The translations under genes were made by a program, and so were the position numbers. 60,230 bases of DNA from Synergistaceae bacterium (lineage in GTDB: Bacteria; Synergistota; Synergistia; Synergistales; Synergistaceae). The stretch lies in NCBI GenBank assembly GCA_012728165.1, contig JAAYFQ010000091.1:1-60230 (forward strand). Direction: 5' to 3'. The first letter of the stretch is position 1. Each line of letters starts with the position of its first letter. Below the pieces are notes generated by a model, which ran no database searches, was not told where the DNA came from, and saw only the letters and a program-made list of their open reading frames with translations. Shown one piece after another: positions 51,874 through 60,230 of this stretch.

Positions 51874-51902
51874 ATCTTAGTCGTCAAGTACATGCCTGTC
51901 AA
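51874..51902 (-). promoter_or_regulatory. Promoter of yhaM
   Basis: TTGACA (51902-51897) and TAAGAT (51879-51874) are separated by 17 bp on the minus strand. Confidence 0.6.
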
Positions 51903-52076
51903 AGTCCGTGTCTTATCTTATTATGCGAACTATAATCATCTTGAAAAGAAAAACAAAAAAACACTTTTTAGTTATGTGAATAATTTTTTTAAGACAACTA
52001 ACGTGCAGAACTTCTTTGTTCTTTGAACAAATTCAATCAATATGGCTTGTATGCTTGTCATACTTAGAAACAGAAA

Positions 52077-52757
52077 TTAGCCGCGGATTTTAATGTCTGG
52101 CAATAGTTGTTTTACTACTTCTGCCCTTACCTCTTTGTATTCAAGATATTCCTTACTAATACAGTTGACGGGTTTAAAACATTGCACTACCCAGTGATCG
52201 TCGTCATCAAGCTCTTCTCTTATTTGGAAAAGTTTTTCTTTCGAAAGCAGTTCCGGCAAATATGTTGTTCTAAATTCATAAGCAGGAGCATATTTCTTTA
52301 TTAAATTAATACTCTTTTTCAAAAGATTCGAAGAGATAGAGACTCCTGTCACTATTTCCAAGTCTTCGTCATTAAGCGGAGCCTTAACATCCATTGCTAC
52401 GAAATCCACAAGCTTTTCATCGAAAATGCTTTCTAAAACATTTGGAAACGATCCGTTTGTATCAAGCTTAACAGGCAAACCCATCGACTTTAATTCGCGC
52501 ATAAGTGGTATTAATGAAGGACAAATAGTGGGTTCTCCTCCGCTTATAACGACACCGTCTAGAAATGATCTGCGTCGCTCTATATCATTCAAGATTGTTG
52601 CTATTTTAATGGGATCAGTTTTTGAAAAGACAAGGTCATAATTATGGCACCAGGGACACTTAAAGTTACAGCCTGATGTAAATATTACAGCAGCAACATG
52701 GCCCTCCCAGTCTAAAAAAGAAGCGGGGAGATATCCCCCCGCAGTTGTGTTTTGCAT
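52077..52757 (-). CDS. nrdG: Anaerobic ribonucleotide reductase activating protein
   Basis: This radical SAM enzyme of 226 residues installs the glycyl radical on NrdD. The 4Fe-4S motif is CNFKCPWC (CxxxCxxC), followed by VVISGGEPT, the SAM-contact GGE. The ATG at 52757 has AGGT 10 nt upstream; an in-frame GTG three codons earlier is possible. It follows nrdD and so forms the nrdR-nrdD-nrdG operon. The strict oxygen sensitivity of NrdD/NrdG supports anaerobic growth. Confidence 0.92.
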   Translation of the reverse strand: MQNTTAGGYLPASFLDWEGHVAAVIFTSGCNFKCPWCHNYDLVFSKTDPIKIATILNDIERRRSFLDGVVISGGEPTICPSLIPLMRELKSMGLPVKLDTNGSFPNVLESIFDEKLVDFVAMDVKAPLNDEDLEIVTGVSISSNLLKKSINLIKKYAPAYEFRTTYLPELLSKEKLFQIREELDDDDHWVVQCFKPVNCISKEYLEYKEVRAEVVKQLLPDIKIRG

Positions 52758-52834
52758 TTTTATCACTACCTAACTTTTAATTAGATATCTGCGCAAAGCC
52801 TCTCAGCTGTTTTGCACTGTTATAAACTATTTGT

Positions 52835-54970
52835 TTATTTAGGCATTGTCACCGGAACTCGTGCTCTATCTTTTAGTTCTCCCCGTTTACCTGCATTCCA
52901 CGAAGATGTTCTTGTAAAGTAACCAGTTACGCGTGTGATTCCATCTACGTTTTCTGAGTCACAAATTTCACACGTATCACAAAGTCCTCTTTGCATGTGG
53001 TCGCAATCATTGCATATCGTAAACTCGGGACTGAAAGCTATTTGAGCATTTTCAGTATTTTTGAATGTCTTAATTACAAATGATGCGAGTGCCTTTGGAT
53101 CAGGTTTATGTTCACCCATCCAAATATGTGTAATTGAACCAGCTTTGATCATGGGATGGAAAATACTTTCTTTAATTACCTTGTCTATCGGGTCCTGCAC
53201 AAGGTTGTAATTCAAATGTGTACTATTTGTATAGTAAATTTCTCCTGTTTCATAGTTACCCTTAACATATTTGCGTGCATCCTCTGGATAAGCACGAAGA
53301 TCTAGTTTGGCAAATCTGAGAGCAGTGCTCTCGGCAGGAGTCTGTTCAAGCACTATCTTAAGATCGAGACGGTCAGAAAGTTGCTGACATTTGAGATCCA
53401 TGTACTGAATGACAGCTTTTCCAAGTCCTTCTGCTTTAGCGTTTTCATGCAGTTCGAATCCTGTCATTGCCTGAACCATTTCGTTAAGTCCAAGAATTCC
53501 TATAAGATGGCTTGCCTTTCGCATTCTAAGATATGGTTCATCATCATGCGTGGCGCAAAGTGCAGCAAGGGGACCTTCTAGTCCAAGATCCAATATGAGC
53601 TGAAGAAATTCTCGTTTTTGGACATGAGCTTTAGCTGCGAGTTCCATTTCTTTATCTATGATGTCAAACAAAACGTCTTGATCACCGTTGCTTTTATATG
53701 CAGCACGCGGCAGATTCAAAGTAATGTTCTGAAGTGCACAGTGACGCATTTTCCAAGGATGCTTGGCTTCTTCCAAATCTTCCGGTGTAAGCTCAAATGA
53801 AAGACGGCAACACTCAGAAAGCTTGGCGACTCCCCCTCTGTCAAATACAAAATACGTATTGCCTTTTTCGGAAGCTAGTTGGCAAGAAAATTCTAGGAAT
53901 TCTTCCCATCCTTCTTCTTTGAAAAAGTAATCTGTTATATGAAGTAACGGTTTGGGAAAGAAGAAAGGCTGGCCTCTGCTGTCGCCCTTCATATAAACAT
54001 CAAATAATGCTCTAACAAGCATTTTTGCTTCTTTGCCATATTCAGAATAAGTTTTTCCGGTAAATTTACCTCCGGGGCCTATTGCAGGAACATCACGAAA
54101 ATGATTAGGGATTTCGTAGTATACGTTTATATCTGTAAATGCGACCTGTCCGCCACGTCCGCCTGCAAGTTGGTTAAATTCAAATATAAGCTGCTGACAA
54201 AGTTGTTTACACTGCTCATATGTCCAACCCACAATGTATGGTGCAAAGTACATATTGATAGCGTCCCATCCAATCGCACCTGCGAAATGATTCTGTAGCA
54301 CAGACGTCATTTTTAGAATATGTGCAAGAAGAACATCTGCATGTTTTGCAGGAGAAGAAACACTCGTAATAGAAGGAATATTAAGCCCAAAACGCGCAAC
54401 ATAAGCAACGCTCTGACCTGAACAATAAGGTCTATCCACCATGCCAAGATCATGGAGGTGGATGTCACCACTAAGGTGAGCATCTGCAACATCTTTGCTA
54501 AAAATTTTTGTTAGTGCATATTCTTTCAGCACCATTTCAGCTATTGAAAGATTTATAGATTCTGGATTGTGTGACGTATTGCTATTTTCTTTATTTTTTG
54601 TCAACATCATTTTTTCAAGGTCATGCACAGGAATTCCTATACGATTGTGATCTGCAAGTTTTGCATCTAGTCCACGCTGAAAAAGTTTAACGTTAACTAA
54701 CTCGCGTATAATTGAGGTAGTTACTTGAGTGCGTCCTTGCTTGAGCAGCTCTTCTTCAACTTCTATTGCTATTTCCTCTGCTGTAGCAGGATCAACTCCA
54801 GCTTCTAGAATAAGCGCATCACGTATTTTACCGGTGTCCCATGGTGAACGTTTTTCCTGAGCAAGAGCATCAACCATCAAAGCGAGATCTGTTGACTCCT
54901 TAGGATTGTCAAATAAATGTCCTTGTTTGCCTAAGTAAAGCTCTGTCTCCTGACTGATCTTATTTGCCAT
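52835..54970 (-). CDS. nrdD: Anaerobic (class III) ribonucleoside-triphosphate reductase
   Basis: This 711-residue enzyme reduces NTPs to dNTPs. It has an N-terminal ATP-cone region (about 30-100), a 10-strand alpha/beta barrel (e.g. HIHDLG-like DIHLHDLGMVDRPYCSGQS), and a C-terminal zinc site (CNDC...CDTCEIC). The glycyl-radical motif is RVTGYF, with G683 near the end, followed by NAGKRGELKDRAR. The ATG at 54970 has AAGGAG 10 nt upstream and overlaps the end of nrdR by 11 nt; the TTG at 54994 is less likely. Confidence 0.95.
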   Translation of the reverse strand: MANKISQETELYLGKQGHLFDNPKESTDLALMVDALAQEKRSPWDTGKIRDALILEAGVDPATAEEIAIEVEEELLKQGRTQVTTSIIRELVNVKLFQRGLDAKLADHNRIGIPVHDLEKMMLTKNKENSNTSHNPESINLSIAEMVLKEYALTKIFSKDVADAHLSGDIHLHDLGMVDRPYCSGQSVAYVARFGLNIPSITSVSSPAKHADVLLAHILKMTSVLQNHFAGAIGWDAINMYFAPYIVGWTYEQCKQLCQQLIFEFNQLAGGRGGQVAFTDINVYYEIPNHFRDVPAIGPGGKFTGKTYSEYGKEAKMLVRALFDVYMKGDSRGQPFFFPKPLLHITDYFFKEEGWEEFLEFSCQLASEKGNTYFVFDRGGVAKLSECCRLSFELTPEDLEEAKHPWKMRHCALQNITLNLPRAAYKSNGDQDVLFDIIDKEMELAAKAHVQKREFLQLILDLGLEGPLAALCATHDDEPYLRMRKASHLIGILGLNEMVQAMTGFELHENAKAEGLGKAVIQYMDLKCQQLSDRLDLKIVLEQTPAESTALRFAKLDLRAYPEDARKYVKGNYETGEIYYTNSTHLNYNLVQDPIDKVIKESIFHPMIKAGSITHIWMGEHKPDPKALASFVIKTFKNTENAQIAFSPEFTICNDCDHMQRGLCDTCEICDSENVDGITRVTGYFTRTSSWNAGKRGELKDRARVPVTMPK

Positions 54971-55439
54971 TACGTTCGATCTCCTTGTCTTCAATTAATT
55001 TTGCTACTTCCTGTGTAAAGCTCTCTATGTCGGTAAATTCTCTATATACTGAAGCAAATCTTACATATGCTACTTTATTTATTTTACGTAGTTCGTCGGA
55101 CGCGAACTGTCCTATAGTTCCAGCGGCAACTTCGCCTTGGCCTGTAGATCTCAAACGCCCTTCAATATGTGCAACCGCCTCTTCTATCTGTTCCAAAGAA
55201 ACTGGGAGCTTTTCGCAAGATCGCTGTATTCCTTTTGTAAGTTTTTCTCTATCAAAAGCCTCGCGCCTACCACCCTTTTTTGCGACCCAAAGGTAGGGTT
55301 TCTCTTCAAGACGCTCATAAGTAGTGAACCGTCCCTGGCACTTAGGACATTCTCGTCTGCGACGGTTTACTTTACCTTCATCAGCACTTCTTGTCTCTAT
55401 AACTCTAGTTTCTGATGCTCCACAGACAGGACAGTACAT
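54960..55439 (-). CDS. nrdR: Transcriptional repressor NrdR
   Basis: This 159-residue regulator has an N-terminal zinc ribbon (CPVCG...CPKCQGRF) and an ATP-cone (VAKKGGRREAFDREKLTKGIQRSCEKLPV). It senses the dATP/ATP balance and represses ribonucleotide reductase genes at paired NrdR boxes. Such boxes lie in its own promoter here, and nrdD and nrdG are downstream, so it controls its own operon. GGAGG is 5 nt before the ATG. Confidence 0.96.
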   Translation of the reverse strand: MYCPVCGASETRVIETRSADEGKVNRRRRECPKCQGRFTTYERLEEKPYLWVAKKGGRREAFDREKLTKGIQRSCEKLPVSLEQIEEAVAHIEGRLRSTGQGEVAAGTIGQFASDELRKINKVAYVRFASVYREFTDIESFTQEVAKLIEDKEIERNGK

Positions 55440-55452
55440 AATACTCCTCCAA

Positions 55453-55498
55453 ACACTATATGTGCTTCAACCTAAAAATTATACACTATCTGTAGTGA
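55453..55498 (-). promoter_or_regulatory. Two NrdR boxes over the nrdR-nrdD-nrdG promoter
   Basis: Box A, ACACTATCTGTAGTGA (55483-55498), matches the palindromic NrdR consensus closely. Box B, ACACTATATGTGCT (55453-55466), matches in its left half. Starts are 30 bp apart, three helical turns, the usual spacing of NrdR pairs. A TATAAT (55483-55478 on the minus strand) lies between them, so binding would block the promoter. Confidence 0.8.
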
Positions 55499-55499
55499 T

Positions 55500-55853
55500 A
55501 ATAAAAGGGTTTTTCAATGACTCTTTGTCATTAAAATACAAAAAAATTGATAACCACTCATCTGTCCTATTTACATCTTTTTCTACAGCAATAAAGTTAT
55601 AAAATCTTCAAATAAAACGAGGAGAAATGTTTTAAAATAAAGATTATACAAATTTCTAAACGGTATCAATCACTTCAAACACATGCGTAATCTTTTGATA
55701 TTTTTCATAATGAAAGTAGAGAATCTTATGTTTAGAGTGTTTTTACTACTAGCTATTTATATTATGTATAGTTGCTTTCAATTACCTAGTTACTATTTGC
55801 TTTAAACAGCCAGTCAAAAGTGCAGTTTTAAAACTCAAAGTTTGACTCTTTGC
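55500..55853. other. AT-rich spacer between the aminotransferase gene and nrdR
   Basis: No gene, repeat array or clear terminator recognised in about 350 nt. The only assigned elements are the NrdR boxes at its left edge. The aminotransferase stop codon lies at its right edge with no obvious intrinsic terminator. Confidence 0.4.
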
Positions 55854-56942
55854 TTATAAACTTCGTTTTATAATTTGCTCTAAGACATCCATACCGGACT
55901 TAACTAAGAACATATCAGCCTGAGAGCCCATATGGCCAATGCGGAATACTTTTTCTGCTAAGTCGCCATAACTTCCTCCGACAACAACTCCCTGTTTTCT
56001 AAGTGCGGAATCCAAAGCTTTCCATGTCATACCTGTTGGCATTTTGATTGCGGTAACTGTAGGCGACGCAAGTTTTTCATCTTTTACATAAAGCTCGAGG
56101 CCCATCTCTTTTGCACGTTTGCGACAATAAGCGGCAGTTTCTTCGTGACGTTTAAAAGAGTTCTCTAGGCCCTCTTTCAAAACCGACTTTAATGCAACGT
56201 TCAAAGCTGCATTTGAATGCCAGTTATGTGTATATGGCATATATTCTTCTTCTAAAACATTTTTCCATGGAAGTAATGCATCATAGCCTGCATATGCAAC
56301 TTTTTTGGCTACTTTCCATGCTCTATCACTTACAGTAAGAATAGAAAGATCCGGCAACAGAGAAAGGCATTTCTGACTTCCTAGTAGACCAAGGTCTATT
56401 CCCCATTCATCTACACGAACATCCGCACCTATTGCACTTGCTACGAAGTCAACAACGAAGAGTGCTCCGCTCTCTTTTATAATAGGAGCGATATCTTCTA
56501 TTGGATTCAACAATCCGCTTGGCGTTTCACAATGAACTGCTGTAACCATATCGGGTTTAAATGATGAAATGGCCTCAGTCAATAATTTTGTATCAATGAA
56601 TTCCCCATCGTGAGCTTCAAGTAGTTGAATTTCAGCACCCATAGAAATAGCCATATCACCAAAACCACGGCCAAAAAGTCCATTGGAAATTACTAGCACT
56701 TTGTGTCCAGATTTAAGAGTGCTTTTAAGTCCACCCCAGAGGGCTAACATGCCTTCCCCTGATTGAATTGTAATAGAATTTTTAGTTTTTAAAATTTGTT
56801 GTAAAAGATTTTGGTTTTCTTTCAAAAGTTGAAAGAAATCTATTTCTAAATCGGAACTGCCGAAATCTTTCAAATATACTTCGCGATATTTTTGCGGAAC
56901 AGATACTGGACCAGGAACAAGCGGAACTTTGTAGTTTTGCAT
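55854..56942 (-). CDS. Class V aminotransferase (serine-pyruvate/alanine-glyoxylate type)
   Basis: This 362-residue PLP enzyme begins VPLVPGPVSVP, the family's substrate-loop pattern, and has the PLP lysine in LGSQKCL. VHCETPSGLLNPI, VDFVASAIGADV and the late FRIGHMG are also typical of AGXT-like enzymes. It transfers amino groups between alanine, serine or a related donor and a 2-oxo acid; the substrate pair is not determinable. The ATG at 56942 has AGGAGG 10 nt upstream and is preferred over 56963. It lies between the yqeY terminator and nrdR, with its own TATAT-like -10 near 56970. Confidence 0.88.
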   Translation of the reverse strand: MQNYKVPLVPGPVSVPQKYREVYLKDFGSSDLEIDFFQLLKENQNLLQQILKTKNSITIQSGEGMLALWGGLKSTLKSGHKVLVISNGLFGRGFGDMAISMGAEIQLLEAHDGEFIDTKLLTEAISSFKPDMVTAVHCETPSGLLNPIEDIAPIIKESGALFVVDFVASAIGADVRVDEWGIDLGLLGSQKCLSLLPDLSILTVSDRAWKVAKKVAYAGYDALLPWKNVLEEEYMPYTHNWHSNAALNVALKSVLKEGLENSFKRHEETAAYCRKRAKEMGLELYVKDEKLASPTVTAIKMPTGMTWKALDSALRKQGVVVGGSYGDLAEKVFRIGHMGSQADMFLVKSGMDVLEQIIKRSL

Positions 56943-56983
56943 TTGTGCAGGACCTCCTACCATTGATAATACCGTTATATAAT

Positions 56984-57019
56984 AGAAAAAGCGCTAAACC
57001 TAAGTTTAGCGCTTTTTCT
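56984..57019 (-). terminator. Intrinsic terminator of rpsU-yqeY
   Basis: 16-bp perfect stem (AGAAAAAGCGCTAAAC and its complement), 4-nt loop. The 3' arm on the minus strand ends in CTTTTTCT and is followed by ATTATAT. It starts 22 nt after the yqeY stop. Confidence 0.9.
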
Positions 57020-57040
57020 GATTAAGTAAAGATATTATTA

Positions 57041-57508
57041 CTATGCTAGAGAGGATAAGTATGTCTGGACTTGGTTTTTAACTCTGTTGCCATCTGCCTG
57101 GCCATTGACGGATGCAATAACTTTGCCCATCAATCTGCCCATATCCTTGGGTCCTGAAACTGCAAGTTGTGATGCTGTTTCTGCCACAACTTTGGCAAGA
57201 TCTTCATCAGACATTTGAGCTGGCTGATAAACTTCGAGTATTTTAGCTTCTTCAAGTTCCAATTTAGCTCTCTCATTAGCTCCGCCTGAGATGTACATTT
57301 CTGCAGCTTCTCGACGCTGTTTAATAAGTCTTCTGACAATGACAAAGAAATCTTCCTCTGTAAAAGAATCTTCTTTATTTTTATCTATCTGTGCAAGCTG
57401 AACTGCAGATTTCAGCATACGTAGTACCGAAAGCTTTAAAGAATCTTTGCTTTTCATTGCCGTTATAATATCATCATGGAGCTCAAGCTCAAGTTTAAGT
57501 TTAGGCAT
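57041..57508 (-). CDS. yqeY: GatB/YqeY domain protein
   Basis: This 155-residue helical protein has the YqeY pattern: LHDDIITAMKSKDSLKLSVLRMLKSA, then YISGGANERAKLELEEAKILEVYQPAQMSDEDLAK, then GPKDMGRLMGKVIASVNGQADG near the end. The fold is the tRNA-binding domain of GatB but without a catalytic part; function unknown, perhaps in tRNA handling. The ATG is 2 nt after rpsU, and the pair rpsU-yqeY is conserved in many bacteria. Confidence 0.93.
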   Translation of the reverse strand: MPKLKLELELHDDIITAMKSKDSLKLSVLRMLKSAVQLAQIDKNKEDSFTEEDFFVIVRRLIKQRREAAEMYISGGANERAKLELEEAKILEVYQPAQMSDEDLAKVVAETASQLAVSGPKDMGRLMGKVIASVNGQADGNRVKNQVQTYLSSLA

Positions 57509-57510
57509 GA

Positions 57511-57699
57511 CTATCTTTCAGTCTTCCTACCTTTATTTCGAGCCATTTCTGCCTTCTTGCGTTTCTTAATTTCGCTGGGTTTTTCGTACCGTTCGTGCTT
57601 TCTTGCATCACGAAGGGTGCCCACCTTCCTAATTTCACGCTTAAAACGTTTCAGCGCATCTTCGATAGACTCATTATCGCGTCTTCTTACGGTGGTCAT
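57511..57699 (-). CDS. rpsU: Ribosomal protein bS21
   Basis: This 62-residue strongly basic protein begins [20 protein letters not shown] and ends with Arg/Lys-rich [16 protein letters not shown], as in bS21. It binds 16S rRNA near the anti-Shine-Dalgarno. A G-rich Shine-Dalgarno (GGGGGG) precedes the ATG. Confidence 0.95.
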   Translation of the reverse strand: MTTVRRRDNESIEDALKRFKREIRKVGTLRDARKHERYEKPSEIKKRKKAEMARNKGRKTER

Positions 57700-57771
57700 C
57701 TACATTCCCCCCCTTTCTACGCCACTTACAGAACAAAATACAAATGTGCAAGCGGGGATAAACACTCAGTA

Positions 57772-57800
57772 AGTATAGCTTAAAATGAGCTCCCTTTCAA
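57772..57800 (-). promoter_or_regulatory. Promoter of rpsU-yqeY
   Basis: TTGAAA (57800-57795) and TATACT (57777-57772) are separated by 17 bp on the minus strand, 73 bp upstream of the start codon. Confidence 0.65.
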
Positions 57801-57868
57801 GTTGATTAATCAACTGTTTTATCCAAAGAAATATCATTTTTGATTAAAACTTTAAATTGTTAAGAATA

Positions 57869-57897
57869 TTGACAGTGAATAACCCTACACCTAGAAT
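57869..57897 (+). promoter_or_regulatory. Promoter of the asparaginase gene
   Basis: TTGACA (57869-57874) and TAGAAT (57892-57897) are separated by 17 bp, 44 bp before the start codon. Confidence 0.7.
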
Positions 57898-57940
57898 TCA
57901 TACATAGACTTTCATCAAACTAATGGATGGAGTGCATTAA

Positions 57941-59005
57941 GTGGAAAAAATTATTATAGCCGCGATGTGTTCTGTATATTTATTGCTCTTGCGCCCTTTC
58001 CGTGCAATAGCCGAGACAGAGAGCAAACTACCGAACATACATATTGTTGCAACAGGTGGAACTATTGCAGGACTTGCGAAAAGTGCAACAGAAACCTCCG
58101 ACTATAACCCTGCACTTTTATCTATAAACACAATACTCGAAAACGCGGTTGGATTTAACACTATTGCAAACATAAACAGCGAGCAGTTCTCTCAATTAGA
58201 CAGCACTGACATGACTACGAATGATTTATTGGCACTGACTAAGCGTATTAATAAGCTTCTGTCTGATGATTCTGTAGATGGAGTTGTAGTTACTCATGGA
58301 ACAGATACTATGGAAGAAACGGCTTACTTTCTAAATTTAACAGTAAAGAGCAATAAACCTGTTGTGCTTGTCGGCTCAATGCGTCCTGCTTCGGCTATCA
58401 GTGCTGACGGCCCGCTAAACTTATATAATGCGATTCTTATCGCAGCGAACAAGGTCAGCTGTGACAAAGGCGTGTTGATTGCCATGAACGATGGAATATA
58501 TGCGGCAAGAGACGTTAGGAAGACGTCTACACATAAAACAAATGCATTTCAAGGAACAGAATACGGCTGTATTGGCACTGTGCAAAGTGGCGTCGTAAGA
58601 TATTATTACAACTCAATAAAAAAACATACTATAGAAAGCTGTTTTGACATTGATGATTTGAATGAACTGCCTAAAGTTGAAATAATTTATGAATATATAG
58701 GCAGCTCCGACACTCTGCTATCAAATATTGTTCGAAATTGTGAAGGGATTGTCTTTGCAGGGAACGGAAATGGTAATCTAAATAAAGACACAGAGTCTTT
58801 TATAAAATCTACTGAATCATTACCTGTGCTTGTACGTTCTTCAAAAACTTTGAGTGGTGCAGTGCAGCAAATTGAAAAATATAAAAGCCTTGGTATACTG
58901 ACCGCAGACGATCTTACACCACAAAAAGCACGGATATTACTTATGCTGGCTCTAACAAAGACTAATAATTTGATTGAGATACAGGATTTTTTTAACGAAT
59001 ATTAA
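57941..59005 (+). CDS. ansB: Exported type II L-asparaginase
   Basis: This 354-residue protein has a signal peptide (about residues 1-24, ending in AIA) and all type II asparaginase sites: ATGGTIAG with nucleophile T41, VVTHGTDTMEE with T121 and D122, and K194 in DVRKTSTHK. The T121-to-K194 spacing (73) equals that of E. coli AnsB (T89-K162). It hydrolyses asparagine (and slowly glutamine) outside the cytoplasmic membrane, releasing ammonia and aspartate. The start is GTG with GGAG 8 nt upstream. Own promoter and terminator, so monocistronic. Confidence 0.92.
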   Translation: MEKIIIAAMCSVYLLLLRPFRAIAETESKLPNIHIVATGGTIAGLAKSATETSDYNPALLSINTILENAVGFNTIANINSEQFSQLDSTDMTTNDLLALTKRINKLLSDDSVDGVVVTHGTDTMEETAYFLNLTVKSNKPVVLVGSMRPASAISADGPLNLYNAILIAANKVSCDKGVLIAMNDGIYAARDVRKTSTHKTNAFQGTEYGCIGTVQSGVVRYYYNSIKKHTIESCFDIDDLNELPKVEIIYEYIGSSDTLLSNIVRNCEGIVFAGNGNGNLNKDTESFIKSTESLPVLVRSSKTLSGAVQQIEKYKSLGILTADDLTPQKARILLMLALTKTNNLIEIQDFFNEY

Positions 59006-59039
59006 AAAGATAAGCCTTTTTTGTAGGGCTTATCTTTTT
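59004..59039. terminator. Bidirectional terminator between ansB and mtaB
   Basis: 13-bp stem (AAAAAGATAAGCC with GGCTTATCTTTTT), loop of about 10 nt, T runs on both strands. It begins at the ansB stop codon region and serves both convergent genes. Confidence 0.88.
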
Positions 59040-59099
59040 AATATAGTTTACGGTTCTATAAAATTGCGATAATAATTTTATCTTTGACAGCTTGTTTTA

Positions 59100-60230
59100 T
59101 TATTGATTTGAAATCAGAATGCCATTTTCATATCTTTCAGGTATAACGTCTACGATATCAGAAGTTTTTTCGCCCTTGTCTTCTTTACACACCCTAATGT
59201 AATGCGGTGTAAGACCACTAACGATTCTTCGTTTTTTTTCTTCTACAAGAATTGAAACCTTTTCACCAATCCAGGATGAACAGTATTTTTCATGTAACTC
59301 TTCCGCAATAATTAATGCCTCGTTTTTACGTTCGCGAATAATATTTACAGGCAACAGGGGCATTTGTGCTGCATTAGTGCCAGCGCGTCGTGAATATGGA
59401 AAAACATGGATTTTGCCAAATTCTATCTCTTTTATAAGATTCATGCTGTTTTCAAATGCATTATCATCTTCGCCAGGAAATCCAATCATGAGGTCTGTAC
59501 TTATGTGCACTCTCTCTCCAAGCTTTTTTCGGACATTGTCAACATTCTTTCTATATTCGTCGACAGTGTAACCTCTACGCATTTGATTTAAAACACCATC
59601 ATCTCCGCTTTGAAGTGGCAGGTGTAGATGGTGACAAAAAACCTCTGTTTCGGCTAGAGCGCACAAAAGCTTGTCCGTCACGGCAAATGGTTCTATTGAG
59701 CCAAAACGCAACCGTTTGATACCCTTTATTCCACCAATACGACGCACTAAAATATCAAGATTTTCGTACAATCCAATGTGTATTCCGGTAAGTACAATTT
59801 CAGAACATCCTGATTCAACGATTTTAATCGCCTCTGCAATAGATTCATCCATATTCCGCGAAACAGGTTTTCCTCTGACATAAGGAATGATGCAGTAACT
59901 GCAATAATGATTACAGCCATCCTGCACTTTAAGAAAAGCTCTAGTATGAAGTCGTGGTCTGTCAAGCTCGAGAGAGTCCCATGTTGTTTCTTTAAGAAGC
60001 TCGTTTTCAGATAATGCAAACGAAACAGCTGTTTCAGGAAATTCGAAATGATCTGCAATAATTTCAGGGAGTTTATATTTTAATCTGCTACCTACAAGGA
60101 TATCAATTCCAAATCGCTGTCGCTCTTCTTCTGTAAGTTTCTGAGCATAGCAGCCACACACAATAATAAGTGTTAAAGGAGATTCTCTGCGTATTTTTCG
60201 TATTAATTTGCGACATTTTCGTTCAGCGGC
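59100..60230 (-). CDS. mtaB: tRNA t6A37 C2-methylthiotransferase MtaB (5' end outside window)
   Basis: This radical SAM methylthiotransferase turns t6A37 into ms2t6A37 on tRNAs reading ANN codons. The frame is open to the right edge, so the GTG at 60161 is internal. Visible parts are the end of the UPF0004 domain (LTLIIVCGCYAQ), the radical SAM motif CNHYCSYC, then VSRNMDESIAEAIKIVESGCSEIVLTGIHIG, HLPLQSGDDGVLNQMRRGY, TDLMIGFPGE and a C-terminal TRAM-like domain. CGCYAQ and the LTGIHIG stretch favour MtaB over MiaB or RimO. At least 377 residues are present. Confidence 0.92.
   Translation of the reverse strand, partial: AAERKCRKLIRKIRRESPLTLIIVCGCYAQKLTEEERQRFGIDILVGSRLKYKLPEIIADHFEFPETAVSFALSENELLKETTWDSLELDRPRLHTRAFLKVQDGCNHYCSYCIIPYVRGKPVSRNMDESIAEAIKIVESGCSEIVLTGIHIGLYENLDILVRRIGGIKGIKRLRFGSIEPFAVTDKLLCALAETEVFCHHLHLPLQSGDDGVLNQMRRGYTVDEYRKNVDNVRKKLGERVHISTDLMIGFPGEDDNAFENSMNLIKEIEFGKIHVFPYSRRAGTNAAQMPLLPVNIIRERKNEALIIAEELHEKYCSSWIGEKVSILVEEKKRRIVSGLTPHYIRVCKEDKGEKTSDIVDVIPERYENGILISNQ

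Noticed and set aside
60159-60161. GTG at 60161 as the start of mtaB
   Set aside because: In-frame upstream residues (RKIRRESPLTLIIV) match the methylthiotransferase N-terminal domain, so the gene continues past the window.
1-60230. CRISPR arrays, prophage, defence or toxin-antitoxin islands
   Set aside because: No regularly spaced direct repeats, no Cas, integrase, transposase or toxin motifs were recognised. The gene content is core housekeeping, and I did not force a novel system from it.

Overview
This 60 kb window is almost entirely chromosomal core genome from an anaerobic, low-GC bacterium. Genes are densely packed, and from about 5.6 kb to 46.8 kb every recognised gene lies on the minus strand. 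The content mixes Firmicutes-like blocks (rny-ymdB, divIVA near yggS, infC-rpmI-rplT, pheST-zapA-cvpA-mutS2, rpsO-pnp-dut, yqeY, a T-box on thrS) with traits of a cell that has an outer envelope: an O-antigen-ligase-type membrane protein and an exported asparaginase. An NSS amino-acid symporter, electron-transfer flavoprotein, M20 peptidase and a class III (oxygen-sensitive) ribonucleotide reductase suggest an amino-acid-fermenting strict anaerobe. My best guess is the phylum Synergistota, with a clostridial lineage as the alternative. This is inference, not a database result.

Layout. 0-5.5 kb: end of etfA, a secreted NlpC/P60 wall hydrolase, an NSS transporter (minus) and a DUF1015 protein. 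5.6-15.5 kb (minus): YmdB phosphodiesterase and RNase Y, RecG, DivIVA, YggS, a HlyD-like membrane protein, then a tightly overlapping HAD / rRNA methyltransferase / FolE2 / QueD run. 15.6-23.6 kb (minus): O-antigen ligase-like protein, dnaB-rplI-DUF2232, rpsF-ssb-rpsR, an FtsB/DivIC-like protein, argS. 23.6-33.4 kb (minus): a DUF3857/transglutaminase-like secreted protein that lacks the expected catalytic residues, secA, M20 peptidase, pgsA, mutS2, cvpA. 33.4-46.8 kb (minus): zapA, a coiled-coil protein, pheT, pheS, ktrA, ktrB, rplT, rpmI, infC, thrS, dut, pnp, rpsO. 47-60 kb: metallophosphoesterase and DUF805 protein (plus); RluA-type pseudouridine synthase, YhaM, nrdG-nrdD-nrdR, aminotransferase, yqeY, rpsU (minus); asparaginase (plus); mtaB running off the right edge (minus).

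The most informative non-coding signals are RNA and operator elements on housekeeping operons: a thrS T-box with an ACC specifier; an infC leader with its own promoter, an intrinsic attenuator and a probable AUA initiation codon for IF3; a structured rpsO leader; and paired NrdR boxes over the nrdR-nrdD-nrdG promoter. Many starts here are GTG or TTG, and Shine-Dalgarno position was used to revise several of them. I found no CRISPR array, prophage, intact insertion sequence, tRNA or rRNA. I did not find a convincing new multi-gene system. The best leads are the inactive-looking transglutaminase-fold protein, the IF3 tail and start codon, the structured leaders, and a non-coding segment at 2.14-2.39 kb.
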